Part shown: positions 18,825 to 26,889 of the stretch, one piece after another
Position numbering within the stretch: position 1 is the first letter of the stretch
Layout: every line of letters begins with the position of its first letter
IMG/VR virus record: IMGVR_UViG_3300031757_000001
Span: 1 to 56,178 of that record
Source of the DNA: a virus
Reading direction: 5' to 3' (one strand)
Length of the DNA: 56,178 nucleotides
Program-made: the position numbers and the translations under genes
The notes under the pieces: generated by a model
What the model saw: only the letters and a program-made list of their open reading frames with translations
What the model was told of the DNA's origin: nothing
Databases searched by the model: none

Positions 18825-19000
18825 GAAATGGGCGAAAAAAAGTGAAGTTTTTTCTCTAAAGACCCCCCCCTTTTTTCAAATTCATTCAAAAAAGCGATCC
18901 TGAGATTTGGGTGGGGGGTGGTGTTTTTCAGTATCCCGAATTATCTTAAACATAATAAAATGGCGTTTCGGGGCTCTGGAGTGTAATTAACAATAGCAAA
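18825..19000. other. Early/late junction with homopolymer runs
   Basis: This gene-free stretch separates the leftward early genes from the late region. It contains an eight-C run, a CTTTTTT...AAAAAAG inverted repeat (18870-18876 with 18888-18894), a GGGTGGGGGGTGG run near 18910, and GTGTAATTAA at 18981 just before the gene at 19001. No ORF is supported here. Confidence 0.4.
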
Positions 19001-19165
19001 ATGAAAGAAGTCCAAGTAAAACACATTATCACACCAGAACTTATTAAATCATTATACGAAAAATCAAGGACGCTACCACCAGCAGAAGCAAAGCGATTAA
19101 TAGATCAATGCAAGTTCTTTTCTAGTCATATGGGAGAGTATCTTGTAAAAAAAAATGACGAATAG
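19001..19165 (+). CDS. Hypothetical helical protein (54 aa)
   Basis: A small basic helical protein, no family recognised. It is preceded by GTGTAATTAACAATAG, which resembles the putative late promoter sequence upstream of virion genes. It converges with the methyltransferase gene on the other strand. Confidence 0.5.
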   Translation: MKEVQVKHIITPELIKSLYEKSRTLPPAEAKRLIDQCKFFSSHMGEYLVKKNDE

Positions 19166-19200
19166 AACGTTTAAGGCACAATGCCCCGACACCTTGAAGC

Positions 19201-19779
19201 TCAAGTGTGCAAATGCTTATAATGCTCGTATCTTTCGTTGAGGAGGGTTGTTTTAATCTCCGCCCTCGGTTTAAGTAGCGCAATTCCTGCACGATGGCGG
19301 GCTTTAGTTTCTCCAATTTTTTCACAGAAATCGCTAACCTCCCTGTAGTGTGGGCGGCGTGAGTCGTGAAGTAGGATTTTTGAATCAACTCCCAGCTTTC
19401 TGGATAAGAGTATTGTTTGTATTATACTTGCCATCCTGAACCTTCCGTCAACCAGTATTAAGTCTGGGCAGATATTGAATTCGTGAATTGACATGGGGTA
19501 CTTCTCCCATATTTCCAGATCCTTAACCATAGGAGTTCCTTTCAGCGAACATTCCCCCATGGGGATATACCTTAAGTCTACTTTGTCTTTTTTTTGTATC
19601 CGACCTAATACTACATCCCTCCATTCTTTTTTTGAATCTATTCCCGCGACCTTCTCTATATTGTCCATTTCTGCAGCGAGGACAGTGCTTCCTCCGAGGC
19701 CATACTCAAAGTAAACTTTGGCGTCTCGTAGGTTTTCCACAAAAAAACGGATTTCCGCTCTCGTCATGTTCGGCCTCAT
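19201..19779 (-). CDS. Class I SAM-dependent methyltransferase-like protein
   Basis: The protein of 192 residues has YFEYGLGGSTVLAAE (about residues 23-37) as glycine-rich motif I, an acidic motif II (VAGIDSKKEW), and CPDLILVDGRFRMASI (about 105-120) followed by ILLHDSRR. This pattern fits a small class I SAM methyltransferase-like family found in phages and in glycan clusters; the acceptor is unknown. It overlaps the PhoH gene by 4 bp (ATGA) and reads against its surroundings. Confidence 0.7.
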   Translation of the reverse strand: MRPNMTRAEIRFFVENLRDAKVYFEYGLGGSTVLAAEMDNIEKVAGIDSKKEWRDVVLGRIQKKDKVDLRYIPMGECSLKGTPMVKDLEIWEKYPMSIHEFNICPDLILVDGRFRMASIIQTILLSRKLGVDSKILLHDSRRPHYREVSDFCEKIGETKARHRAGIALLKPRAEIKTTLLNERYEHYKHLHT

Positions 19780-20495
19780 TTGTTTTCTATTTTTTTTATG
19801 ATAAATTTAAGAATCTCACTTCTAAAGATGTCATCTGTGGTAAAGTCAAATGTGTGTATTCCGTTTTTCCTGCAGTCTTCCCCCGAGAAGACCTTCACCA
19901 TGTCTTCGAATCCGCTTTTTCCGTTAATATCGCTTTGCATATAGTCCCCGCATATAAATAGCTTTGTGCCCTCCCCTATTCTTGTAACCAATGTAGTGAG
20001 CTCTTTGAATGTAAAGTTTTGCGCCTCATCCGCGATTACAACTTTATTTCTCCAGGAGGCTCCTCTTAGGTAATTTATCGGTACGGCGGAAATTCTTTGT
20101 GCTTTCATGAGCTCGTGGATTTCTGAGTGCGGGAGCATCTCCTCTAGTTTATCTAAGAGCGGGCTCATGTAGGGATTAAACTTCTCCTCTATGTCTCCTG
20201 GGAGCGCCCCCAGTCCCTTGTCGGCACTCTCAATCACTGTTCGCACATACAAGAGATCGAGGTCTTTGTTTTTGGACAGAAGGGACATCGCCGAATAAAC
20301 GGACAAGTAAGTTTTTGCGCTTCCCGCGGGCCCGCCTATGAATGTAATAGTGTTTTTTGCGGCCGTAGTCAGCTTAAACAGCTCCCTCTGCCTTGGGGAA
20401 AAGCGTTTGCCCCTTAGGCTGATTTTAGTCGACGCCGCCCAGGCTTCCTCTATTTCGTTGGCGGAGATTTCCGTGGTTTTCTTTTTTCTTGGCAT
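19776..20495 (-). CDS. phoH: PhoH-like ATPase
   Basis: The protein of 239 residues has Walker A GPAGSAKT (residues 55-62), Walker B VVIADEAQN (about 152-160) and the PhoH-typical YLRGASWRN just before it. PhoH proteins are putative RNA-associated ATPases or helicases common in marine phages, originally linked to phosphate starvation; the role in infection is not settled. First gene of a - strand pair with the methyltransferase. The intergenic region at 20496-20545 serves both directions. Confidence 0.9.
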   Translation of the reverse strand: MPRKKKTTEISANEIEEAWAASTKISLRGKRFSPRQRELFKLTTAAKNTITFIGGPAGSAKTYLSVYSAMSLLSKNKDLDLLYVRTVIESADKGLGALPGDIEEKFNPYMSPLLDKLEEMLPHSEIHELMKAQRISAVPINYLRGASWRNKVVIADEAQNFTFKELTTLVTRIGEGTKLFICGDYMQSDINGKSGFEDMVKVFSGEDCRKNGIHTFDFTTDDIFRSEILKFIIKKIENK

Positions 20496-20528
20496 TGTAC
20501 AATATAATTTACACTATAGAATTTAAAA

Positions 20529-20538
20529 GTGTAATGTA
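20529..20538 (+). promoter_or_regulatory. Putative late promoter sequence GTGTAATGTA
   Basis: GTGTAATGTA lies 8 bp upstream of the ATG at 20546 and resembles sequences before the portal, tail and tape measure genes. The assignment rests only on similarity and position. Confidence 0.35.
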
Positions 20539-20545
20539 ATTGCGT

Positions 20546-20923
20546 ATGACTTTGGAAAATTTAATTTACGCAGGCATCGCCGCAATTGTCGGCGTCGCTG
20601 CCACGGTGATTACTACCCTCATCAAGCGAGGGAGGGGCGGGGGAAAGGTAGACGAAGAAAAAATTAAATTAAACATAGAAAAAATTATTAACGAGTTGAA
20701 TATTGGTGATGTGCATTTCTATATACTAAATGAAAACAAGAATTTCTCAACAGAAAAGGAAATGAAATTTAAATTTAAATCCAAGGGGGCGAGGGTGGTT
20801 TCTAGTAATTTAAATTCAATTTATCAAATTAGCGGAAGTTCTGGGAGGATTGGAATCTTGGTCGCAAGTGAGCCTGTTTGCAATATCCGTAAGCACGCCG
20901 AAAGGATTGCTTTGTATTTTTGA
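20546..20923 (+). CDS. Membrane-anchored hypothetical protein (125 aa)
   Basis: The N-terminus has a hydrophobic helix (about residues 5-25, IYAGIAAIVGVAATVITTLI) followed by a basic, glycine-rich KRGRGGGK stop-transfer segment, so it is probably N-anchored with the rest cytoplasmic. The C-terminal part is mixed alpha/beta. No family recognised. ATG 20546 is chosen over an upstream TTG. Confidence 0.6.
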   Translation: MTLENLIYAGIAAIVGVAATVITTLIKRGRGGGKVDEEKIKLNIEKIINELNIGDVHFYILNENKNFSTEKEMKFKFKSKGARVVSSNLNSIYQISGSSGRIGILVASEPVCNIRKHAERIALYF

Positions 20924-20954
20924 TTTTTTTAACATTTTAAGTAGAATAGTTATT

Positions 20955-21296
20955 ATGGCAGTAATGTATTGTAGCGATTGCGGGGCCAAACTTCATTATG
21001 AAGTTTCTAAGCCGAAGTTTTGCTCCGAGTGCGGGGCAACTATATCTGGGAAGGAAAAGGCTTCGGAGGAGGACGCTGCCGAAGTTAATGGGGAGTCTTT
21101 CGGAAAAATCAAAGGCCTGCAATATGAAATTTCAGCGCCCCAAGAGGGGAAGACGTCTCTGGGCTCTATTATAGGAACAAACGAAGGGGCTGAAGTGGAG
21201 CGAAGAGACGCTCCGCCCAAGAATGGCGGCGACCCTCTAGCTGACGCAATTAAGGCCTGCGCCTCAAGCAAGGAAAAGGGAAAAATAAATAAATGA
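20955..21296 (+). CDS. Zinc-ribbon protein (113 aa)
   Basis: The N-terminus holds two CxxC pairs: CSDCGAKL (about residues 6-13) and CSECGATI (about 25-32), a treble-clef/zinc-ribbon pattern that binds one zinc. The rest is low-complexity and acidic. The gene overlaps the sigma factor gene (ATGA), so it could be a transcription accessory factor. The start at 20955 leaves only a short sequence after the previous gene. Confidence 0.65.
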   Translation: MAVMYCSDCGAKLHYEVSKPKFCSECGATISGKEKASEEDAAEVNGESFGKIKGLQYEISAPQEGKTSLGSIIGTNEGAEVERRDAPPKNGGDPLADAIKACASSKEKGKINK

Positions 21297-21985
21297 GCAA
21301 AAAGCTAACCTATGAAGACAAGCAAGACATAATTGATGCCCTAATAAGAAAAAGAAAACACAGATGGAATCTTGGGGCTTTAAGCTGGTTTGACTTCGAG
21401 GATGTGGAGCAAATAATCCGCGCCCACATATTTAAAAAATGGGAACAGTGGGATCAGGACAGGGCTATTGAGCCGTGGGTGAATAGGATAATTACCAATC
21501 AAATAAAAAATATTCTACGTAATAATTATTCAAACTTCCTTAAGCCGTGCTATGGCTGCCCTTTCAACCAAGACGAGCTTGGCGTGGAGAATGGGTGCTC
21601 GTTTACTAAGAGTGGCGCTCAGTCAACGGAGTGTCCGCTATATAAGAAGTGGACAAAAACAAAAAAAAATGCGTATAATATAAAAATGGCATCAAGCCTG
21701 GAGGGGTATGAGTACGCGCAAGCTTCGTCTGAGTCGGCGTTTATTAACTGGGAAAGAGCGCAGGATAATTTAAACAAGGAGCTTAAGAAGGTTTTAAACA
21801 AAAAACAGTACAAGATATACCATATGCTTTTTATCGAAAATAAAAGCGAGGAAGAAGTGGCTCGGACCATGGGATACAAAACTTCAGAGAAAGGGCGGAC
21901 TGCGGGATATAGGCAGATAAAGAATTTGAAAAAAATATATAAGAAAAAGGCGGAGGAGATATTAAAAAGCAAAGACATATTCTAA
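21293..21985 (+). CDS. Phage RNA polymerase sigma factor (probably late genes)
   Basis: The protein of 230 residues has a sigma region 2-like N-terminus (FDFEDVEQIIRAHIFKKW, then W.NRIITNQIKNILRNNY) and a C-terminal region 4-like helix-turn-helix (LFIENKSEEEVARTMGYKT, then QIKNLKKIYKKK). Between them is an insertion with Cys pairs (CYGCPF, GCSF, ECPLY) that may bind zinc. This fits a divergent phage sigma in the role of T4 gp55, directing host polymerase to late promoters; that role is inferred. It is coupled to the zinc-ribbon gene. Confidence 0.75.
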   Translation: MSKKLTYEDKQDIIDALIRKRKHRWNLGALSWFDFEDVEQIIRAHIFKKWEQWDQDRAIEPWVNRIITNQIKNILRNNYSNFLKPCYGCPFNQDELGVENGCSFTKSGAQSTECPLYKKWTKTKKNAYNIKMASSLEGYEYAQASSESAFINWERAQDNLNKELKKVLNKKQYKIYHMLFIENKSEEEVARTMGYKTSEKGRTAGYRQIKNLKKIYKKKAEEILKSKDIF

Positions 21986-22004
21986 TAACCCTTAGGGAGG
22001 TAAA

Positions 22005-23057
22005 GTGAATCTATCTGAAGAGCAGGAGCAACTTATAAGGTCAAATCACTCCACTACTCCAGATTTGATAGAGCTGACTCGAATTGTGTTCGGGAATGAG
22101 TCCTTAGATGGAAGAAGCAAAGAGGGTCGAGCGGTTAAGGACTTCCTCGTGGAGAATAATCTAGAATACAATACCACAAAAAGGGAAAAGGTTCCAGACC
22201 TGGAGCTTTCGCGCGAGCAGCAAGATTTCATAAGGCAATACTCCGCAGAGGGAATGAATTCTTTAGAAATTGCAAAGCTCATATTTCCTCCAGATGTGGA
22301 AATTAAGAAATTAGGAAAGGAGCAAAGGACAGTTATAGAGTTCCTTGAGGAGAACGCTCCAGAATTGGTGAGTGATTCGGAGGACGCACTAACCTCGTTA
22401 TGGTCTGCTCCTGTGGGGATAAATGGAATCCTGGCTAAGGTTAATAAATATTGCGTGGAGAAAATAGACCTAAAGAAGGCGGCGAAATACGAAATTGAAT
22501 GCCTAGAGAAGGTCGTAATATACCTAGCCTCTCCTAGGTTTATTTGGACGATCAATAACTACAATAGCCAGGCAGACAGAGAGCTTCTTGAGGCGGAATT
22601 CATCAGAGCGACTTGGGACAAGCCCGATCTTACGACGGATGAAATAAATTTATACCTAAACGTCTGTATTGACTATATAAATTTAAAAAACATAAGCAAG
22701 CACATCGAGAAACTAAATCAAATGTTTGACGACCTTGAAGAGGAGAACGAAATGACGGTAAGATTAGCAGAGGTTCTTAAGGCTAAGAGTACTGAATACG
22801 ATCAGTGCGAAAAAAGACAACAGCAATTGATATCAAGCCTAAACGGAGATAGAGTTAAGAGAATTGCCACCAAGATAGACAAAAACGCATCAATACTTGC
22901 GCTAGTCCAGGCCTTTCAAAATGAGGAGGAGCGGCGGTTCATGGTTCAAATGGCGGAAAAGCAAAAGCTTGATATTGAAGCAGAGGCAAACAGGATAGAG
23001 GGCATGGACTCATGGAAGGCGAGAGTATTGGGTATAGATAAGAGCGACATTATATAA
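22005..23057 (+). CDS. Hypothetical protein with N-terminal helical repeats (350 aa), GTG start
   Basis: Two similar N-terminal segments (about residues 1-50 and 70-120) each read LS.EQ..LI/FI ... IF and then ...KEGRAVKDFL or KEQRTVIEFL, suggesting a duplicated DNA-binding-like helical domain. The C-terminal half is a long acidic coiled coil. AGGGAGG precedes the GTG. No family recognised; it could be a small-terminase-like or transcription protein. The stop overlaps the next ATG (TAATG). Confidence 0.6.
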   Translation: MNLSEEQEQLIRSNHSTTPDLIELTRIVFGNESLDGRSKEGRAVKDFLVENNLEYNTTKREKVPDLELSREQQDFIRQYSAEGMNSLEIAKLIFPPDVEIKKLGKEQRTVIEFLEENAPELVSDSEDALTSLWSAPVGINGILAKVNKYCVEKIDLKKAAKYEIECLEKVVIYLASPRFIWTINNYNSQADRELLEAEFIRATWDKPDLTTDEINLYLNVCIDYINLKNISKHIEKLNQMFDDLEEENEMTVRLAEVLKAKSTEYDQCEKRQQQLISSLNGDRVKRIATKIDKNASILALVQAFQNEEERRFMVQMAEKQKLDIEAEANRIEGMDSWKARVLGIDKSDII

Positions 23058-23857
23058 TGATATCTCACGCGGAAAAGTTCCTGTTTGTGCGCATTCCCAA
23101 GACCGCAGGCACAACCCTTCAGACTGCGCTGTCAAGGGGCGAGTTTATCGATACGTCTTCCGCTGGTCTCCCCATGAGCTTCTCGAGAAAGGCGGATTCT
23201 GCCCCCACAGAAGAAAGGGCGAGGGAGATTGCTTTAACAAATAAAAGCAAATACGTGAGCCTTTTTAATTTTGCTCCTGCGAATAATTCACTCATGCATG
23301 CCCCCTATTTGAGCTGGATCAATGCTCATGCGCAGGCGAAAGATTATTTCGCGTTCTCTTTTGTTCGGAATCCCTGGGACTGGGTGGTCTCTCAATATTT
23401 TTTTTTAAAAAAAATATACGAAAGAAGGCTAAAGCGGGAGCGGGGTGGGCGACCGTCAAGGAAAATGTATTTTATTGAGAATAGGGAAGTTTTTTCAAAA
23501 AAACTTAATCTCTTCGGGGTCTCTTACGAAGAATTCAAACTCGATCAGGAGTCTTTTACTTTTGAGAAGTATGTTTCTCATTATTTCGAGGCGGATGGGC
23601 TCGACAAAACTCAATCTTCCTTCCTCAAGGACGAAAGCGGGGAAATTGCCGTAGATTTTATTGGAAAATTCGAAAACCTGCAGGGGGATTGGGAGGAATT
23701 GGCGAAAAAGATCAATCGGCCACAGATAGCGCTCGAGGAGACTAACGCCTCCAGAGGCAAGGGGGCGTATAGAAGTTACTACGAATCGAGCGAAATGAAA
23801 GAAATTGTAGAAAACGGATTAAGCGAGGATATCGAGCGTTTTGGGTATGAGTTTTGA
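23057..23857 (+). CDS. Sulfotransferase family protein
   Basis: The protein of 266 residues has the 5'-phosphosulfate-binding motif FVRIPKTAGTT (residues 10-20) and the 3'-phosphate-binding motif FSFVRNPWDWVVSQYF (about 100-115), which define PAPS-dependent sulfotransferases of the carbohydrate type. The acceptor is probably a glycan, in line with the neighbouring sugar genes, perhaps on the host surface or virion. It is coupled by TAATG to the upstream gene. Confidence 0.82.
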   Translation: MISHAEKFLFVRIPKTAGTTLQTALSRGEFIDTSSAGLPMSFSRKADSAPTEERAREIALTNKSKYVSLFNFAPANNSLMHAPYLSWINAHAQAKDYFAFSFVRNPWDWVVSQYFFLKKIYERRLKRERGGRPSRKMYFIENREVFSKKLNLFGVSYEEFKLDQESFTFEKYVSHYFEADGLDKTQSSFLKDESGEIAVDFIGKFENLQGDWEELAKKINRPQIALEETNASRGKGAYRSYYESSEMKEIVENGLSEDIERFGYEF

Positions 23858-24782
23858 GTGTAAAAAATGCAAGGTTTGTAATGCTGAATTTGAATCCCAG
23901 CGAGCACTCCACGCCCACATAAAGAGCCACTCTTTATTTTTGGCGGAGTATTATTGTAAATACTACCCTAGGTATAATTTACTTTCGGGCGAGCAGCTGC
24001 CATACAAGGATAGGGAGGAATATTTTGTTAAGGGGTTTTCCACCAGAAGGGAGCTGGATAAGTGGTCAAGGGTCGCGGACAAAGGGGAGGTATCGGAATA
24101 TATTGTGAAGCAGCTCAAGAACAGAGTTGACTCCAAGGGCCTTTCTCGTGGGCCTGGGCACCTTGAGCTAGAACTGTATGGCTTGCCCTCTATAGACTTA
24201 TATAAAAGGTTTTTGGGTACGTACTCTAAGGCGTGCGCGGAAGTTGAGGTGAAGCCTTTATTTTACAAAAATATTCCTAGCGATTTTTTTACTGATGACC
24301 CCAGCCTGTCCGAGATAGAAGTTGTGGTGGATACGAGAGAACAGAAACCCCTGGATTTTGTTAACCCCAAGGTTATGAAGTTAGATTTTGGGGATTATAC
24401 TACCACGGGGGAGAATTATACAAAAACCTTTGTGGACAGGAAGAGCGAGTCCGACTTTAAGTCTACAATGTCTACTGGATTTGAGAGGTTCAGGAAGGAG
24501 CTAGAGAGGGCTAGAGCTTTTAATTCTTATTTATATATCGCCACAGAGAGTAGCATTGATAAGATAAAAAGAAATAATAATTATGGGGCGCATAGGTCTA
24601 AGCTGGATTACATTTGGCACAACATGAGAGTGCTAACTCATGAATTCGCGGATACTTGTCAGTTTATTTTTACGAACGACAGGACTGCTTCTAAAAAAAT
24701 TATTTTAAAACTTTTAATAAATGGAGATAATCTATGGAATACGGACATCCAATATTTCATAGATAAGCAAAATGAACTCTAA
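23847..24782 (+). CDS. C2H2 zinc finger + ERCC4-type nuclease
   Basis: The N-terminus has a zinc-finger pattern C..C(12)H..H (CKVCNAEFESQRALHAHIKSH). The C-terminal half has the ERCC4 nuclease signature: VVVDTREQKPLDF, LDFGDYTTTG and FVDRKSESDFKSTM, then RFRKELERA, where the Asp, Glu, Asp and Lys form the GDX(n)ERKX3D-like active site (here VDRKSESD). Such enzymes cut branched or flapped DNA. ATG 23847 overlaps the sulfotransferase end. The function in recombination or packaging is inferred. Confidence 0.8.
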   Translation: MSFECKKCKVCNAEFESQRALHAHIKSHSLFLAEYYCKYYPRYNLLSGEQLPYKDREEYFVKGFSTRRELDKWSRVADKGEVSEYIVKQLKNRVDSKGLSRGPGHLELELYGLPSIDLYKRFLGTYSKACAEVEVKPLFYKNIPSDFFTDDPSLSEIEVVVDTREQKPLDFVNPKVMKLDFGDYTTTGENYTKTFVDRKSESDFKSTMSTGFERFRKELERARAFNSYLYIATESSIDKIKRNNNYGAHRSKLDYIWHNMRVLTHEFADTCQFIFTNDRTASKKIILKLLINGDNLWNTDIQYFIDKQNEL

Positions 24783-25263
24783 TAAAAAAGGCAAGTCCTG
24801 GGAGCTTGCCGCCGCGCGTTTATTGCAGGAGCATTTTGGGGGGAACTTCAATAGAGTGCCTCGATCTGGAGCCATGTTTGGAGGCAAAAACATTAAATAT
24901 GCAGAGGGGCAGCGAGATGACGTAAAGGAGATAATGTCTGGGGATATAATCGCTCCTGCGGATTTCCCTTTTTCCGTGGAGACTAAAAGTTATAGTTCTT
25001 TTGATTTCTCAAAATTATATAAAGGAGAGTCCAGGGTTCTGGATGAGTGGATAAGTCAGGCAGATTCCGACTCGCAACTTTCGAACAAAGAGCTTCTTAT
25101 ATTAATGAAATTCAACCGTAAGGGCGCGTACGCAGTCTTCGGGAGATACGGGCGCCTGAAGGATGCGGATAGAATAAGTCTATTTGATAATTTTACCTTA
25201 TACAAGGAGCATTACATTATTACCTCGATAGAGGAATTCCTTAAACAAATAAAAGATTTATGA
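24772..25263 (+). CDS. PD-(D/E)XK nuclease, resolvase-like
   Basis: The product of 163 residues starts with KKGKSWELAAARLLQEHFGG (helix with catalytic Glu) and has SGDIIAPADFPFSVETKSY, where Asp and ETK form the PD-(D/E)XK active site. Architecture and size fit small Holliday-junction-resolvase-like or phage endonucleases. It overlaps the ERCC4 gene by 11 bp; the two nucleases are probably made together. Confidence 0.75.
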   Translation: MNSNKKGKSWELAAARLLQEHFGGNFNRVPRSGAMFGGKNIKYAEGQRDDVKEIMSGDIIAPADFPFSVETKSYSSFDFSKLYKGESRVLDEWISQADSDSQLSNKELLILMKFNRKGAYAVFGRYGRLKDADRISLFDNFTLYKEHYIITSIEEFLKQIKDL

Positions 25264-26201
25264 AAAAATATGTAGTTACAGGTGGAGCGGGGTTCATAGG
25301 GAGCAATTTAGTGGATCATTTAATAGCTCGAGGGGACGAGGTTGTGGTTGTCGATTCCCTGGTTTGCGGAAATGAAAAAAATGTCAATCCGAAGGCCCAG
25401 TTTATTTTAGCGGATTTAAATAGCTGCAGGACCGAAGGTGGAGCTTCCTCTCTACAAGCTTTTACGGACAAGGTGTTGGGCGCAGCAGAGGGCAGTGATG
25501 GCATATTCCACATGGCTGCTCTGGCCAGAGTTCAGCCGTCCATAGAGAGCCCTACGAAATTTAACGATGCGAACGTATGTGCGACTTTGAATCTATTAAA
25601 CATCGCAAGGGAGCTAGATATAAAAAGAGTAGTTTATAGCGCCTCTTCTTCTGCATACGGCAATGTTTCAATGTACCCCACTCCAGAAGACGCTCCGCTT
25701 GATCCGCTGAGCCCATATGGATTGCAGAAGCAAATCGGCGAGCAGTACTGTAGGGTTTTTTATCATTGTTATGGATTGGAGTCTGTATCACTTAGGTATT
25801 TTAATGTCTTCGGAGAGAGGCAGTCACTGGAGGGCGCATATAGATTAGTCATGGGAATTTTCGCAAAACAGCTATTAGAGGGAAAGCCAATGACAATAAC
25901 TGGAGATGGGGAGCAGCGGAGGGATTTCACTTATGTCGGCGATGTAGCGAGGGCTAATATTTTAGCAATGGAATCGAAAAACGTAGGAAAGGGAGAAGTT
26001 ATTAATATAGGTAATGGGGAAAATCGATCAGTTAATCAGTTAGCAGATCTTATGGGTGGCCCTAGGGTTTATGTAGATCCAGTGATTGAACCAAGGGAAA
26101 CGCTTGCAGACAATACGAAGGCAAAAAAGCTTTTGGGCTGGGAGCCGAGGATGACATTGGAGGAATGGATACCAAAATATAAAAAAGATTTAGATTTATG
26201 A
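25260..26201 (+). CDS. NAD-dependent nucleotide-sugar epimerase/dehydratase
   Basis: An extended SDR protein of 313 residues with the N-terminal NAD motif TGGAGFIGSN, VVVVDSL, then SSSAYGN and SPYGLQKQIGE with the catalytic Tyr-x3-Lys (YGLQK). Closest in look to UDP-glucose 4-epimerase-like enzymes. It would supply an altered nucleotide sugar for a glycosyltransferase such as that at 29854. It overlaps both neighbours by 4 bp (ATGA). Confidence 0.85.
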   Translation: MKKYVVTGGAGFIGSNLVDHLIARGDEVVVVDSLVCGNEKNVNPKAQFILADLNSCRTEGGASSLQAFTDKVLGAAEGSDGIFHMAALARVQPSIESPTKFNDANVCATLNLLNIARELDIKRVVYSASSSAYGNVSMYPTPEDAPLDPLSPYGLQKQIGEQYCRVFYHCYGLESVSLRYFNVFGERQSLEGAYRLVMGIFAKQLLEGKPMTITGDGEQRRDFTYVGDVARANILAMESKNVGKGEVINIGNGENRSVNQLADLMGGPRVYVDPVIEPRETLADNTKAKKLLGWEPRMTLEEWIPKYKKDLDL

Positions 26202-26878
26202 GTGAAAAAAAGATATTTAAAAGCTTACCCCAACACAGGATGAACTTGGTTGGGGATGCGGAAAGTAGTGAGCTCACTTTAAGAAAACGAAATATTCAAA
26301 TTCAATTCCTCCAGGAAAAGGGTCTCACCGCAAGCGATTACTTGCTTGATTTTGGGTGTGGGGTCTTGCGTGGAGGAATTCCCTTGATAGATTTCCTTGA
26401 AAATAGTCATTATGTAGGCGTGGATATATCTGAGGAACGACTCAAGGAGGGGGAGGCGGAGCTTAGGGCGCAGGGTTTAGAGCATAAGTCCCCTATTCTT
26501 TTAGTTGATACCCCTCCTTATGTAAAAATAGTTGATCTTGAAATGAAATTTGATTTTATTTGGTCATATCAGACGCTTATCCACATGAATGATGAGATTT
26601 TAGACAGTTTGTTTAAAATAATTCCGCAATTACTTAAGCCTAGTGGTGAATTTTATGCTACAGCCAGTATTGGGAGTAAGCAACGGGACGGGACCTGGGT
26701 AGCTAGTCGCTCCCGAAGTGGTAGAAAGTGGGGGCACTGGCAAGAGTTTCCTATGTGCCATCGAACGCTGCCTTGCTACGAACAATTGGCGGAAAAATAC
26801 AAAATGAAAACTGTGCATCTAGAGGATTATCATGAGGACGGCCAGAACGTTGACTGCTTAAATTTCACAACAATCTAA
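26198..26878 (+). CDS. Class I SAM-dependent methyltransferase
   Basis: The protein of 226 residues has motif I LLDFGCGVLRGG (residues 49-60), VGVDISEERL as motif II, and FDFIWSYQTLIHM with a following LLKPSGEFYAT. These show a class I SAM methyltransferase; the substrate is unknown, possibly a sugar given the cluster. Start overlaps the epimerase stop. The terminase gene begins 11 bp after it. Confidence 0.8.
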   Translation: MSEKKIFKSLPQHRMNLVGDAESSELTLRKRNIQIQFLQEKGLTASDYLLDFGCGVLRGGIPLIDFLENSHYVGVDISEERLKEGEAELRAQGLEHKSPILLVDTPPYVKIVDLEMKFDFIWSYQTLIHMNDEILDSLFKIIPQLLKPSGEFYATASIGSKQRDGTWVASRSRSGRKWGHWQEFPMCHRTLPCYEQLAEKYKMKTVHLEDYHEDGQNVDCLNFTTI

Positions 26879-26889
26879 ATACTATTATT

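Noticed and set aside
19122-19388. Second - strand ORF overlapping the methyltransferase gene
   Set aside because: It lies in another frame of the methyltransferase gene, and its product shows no domain.
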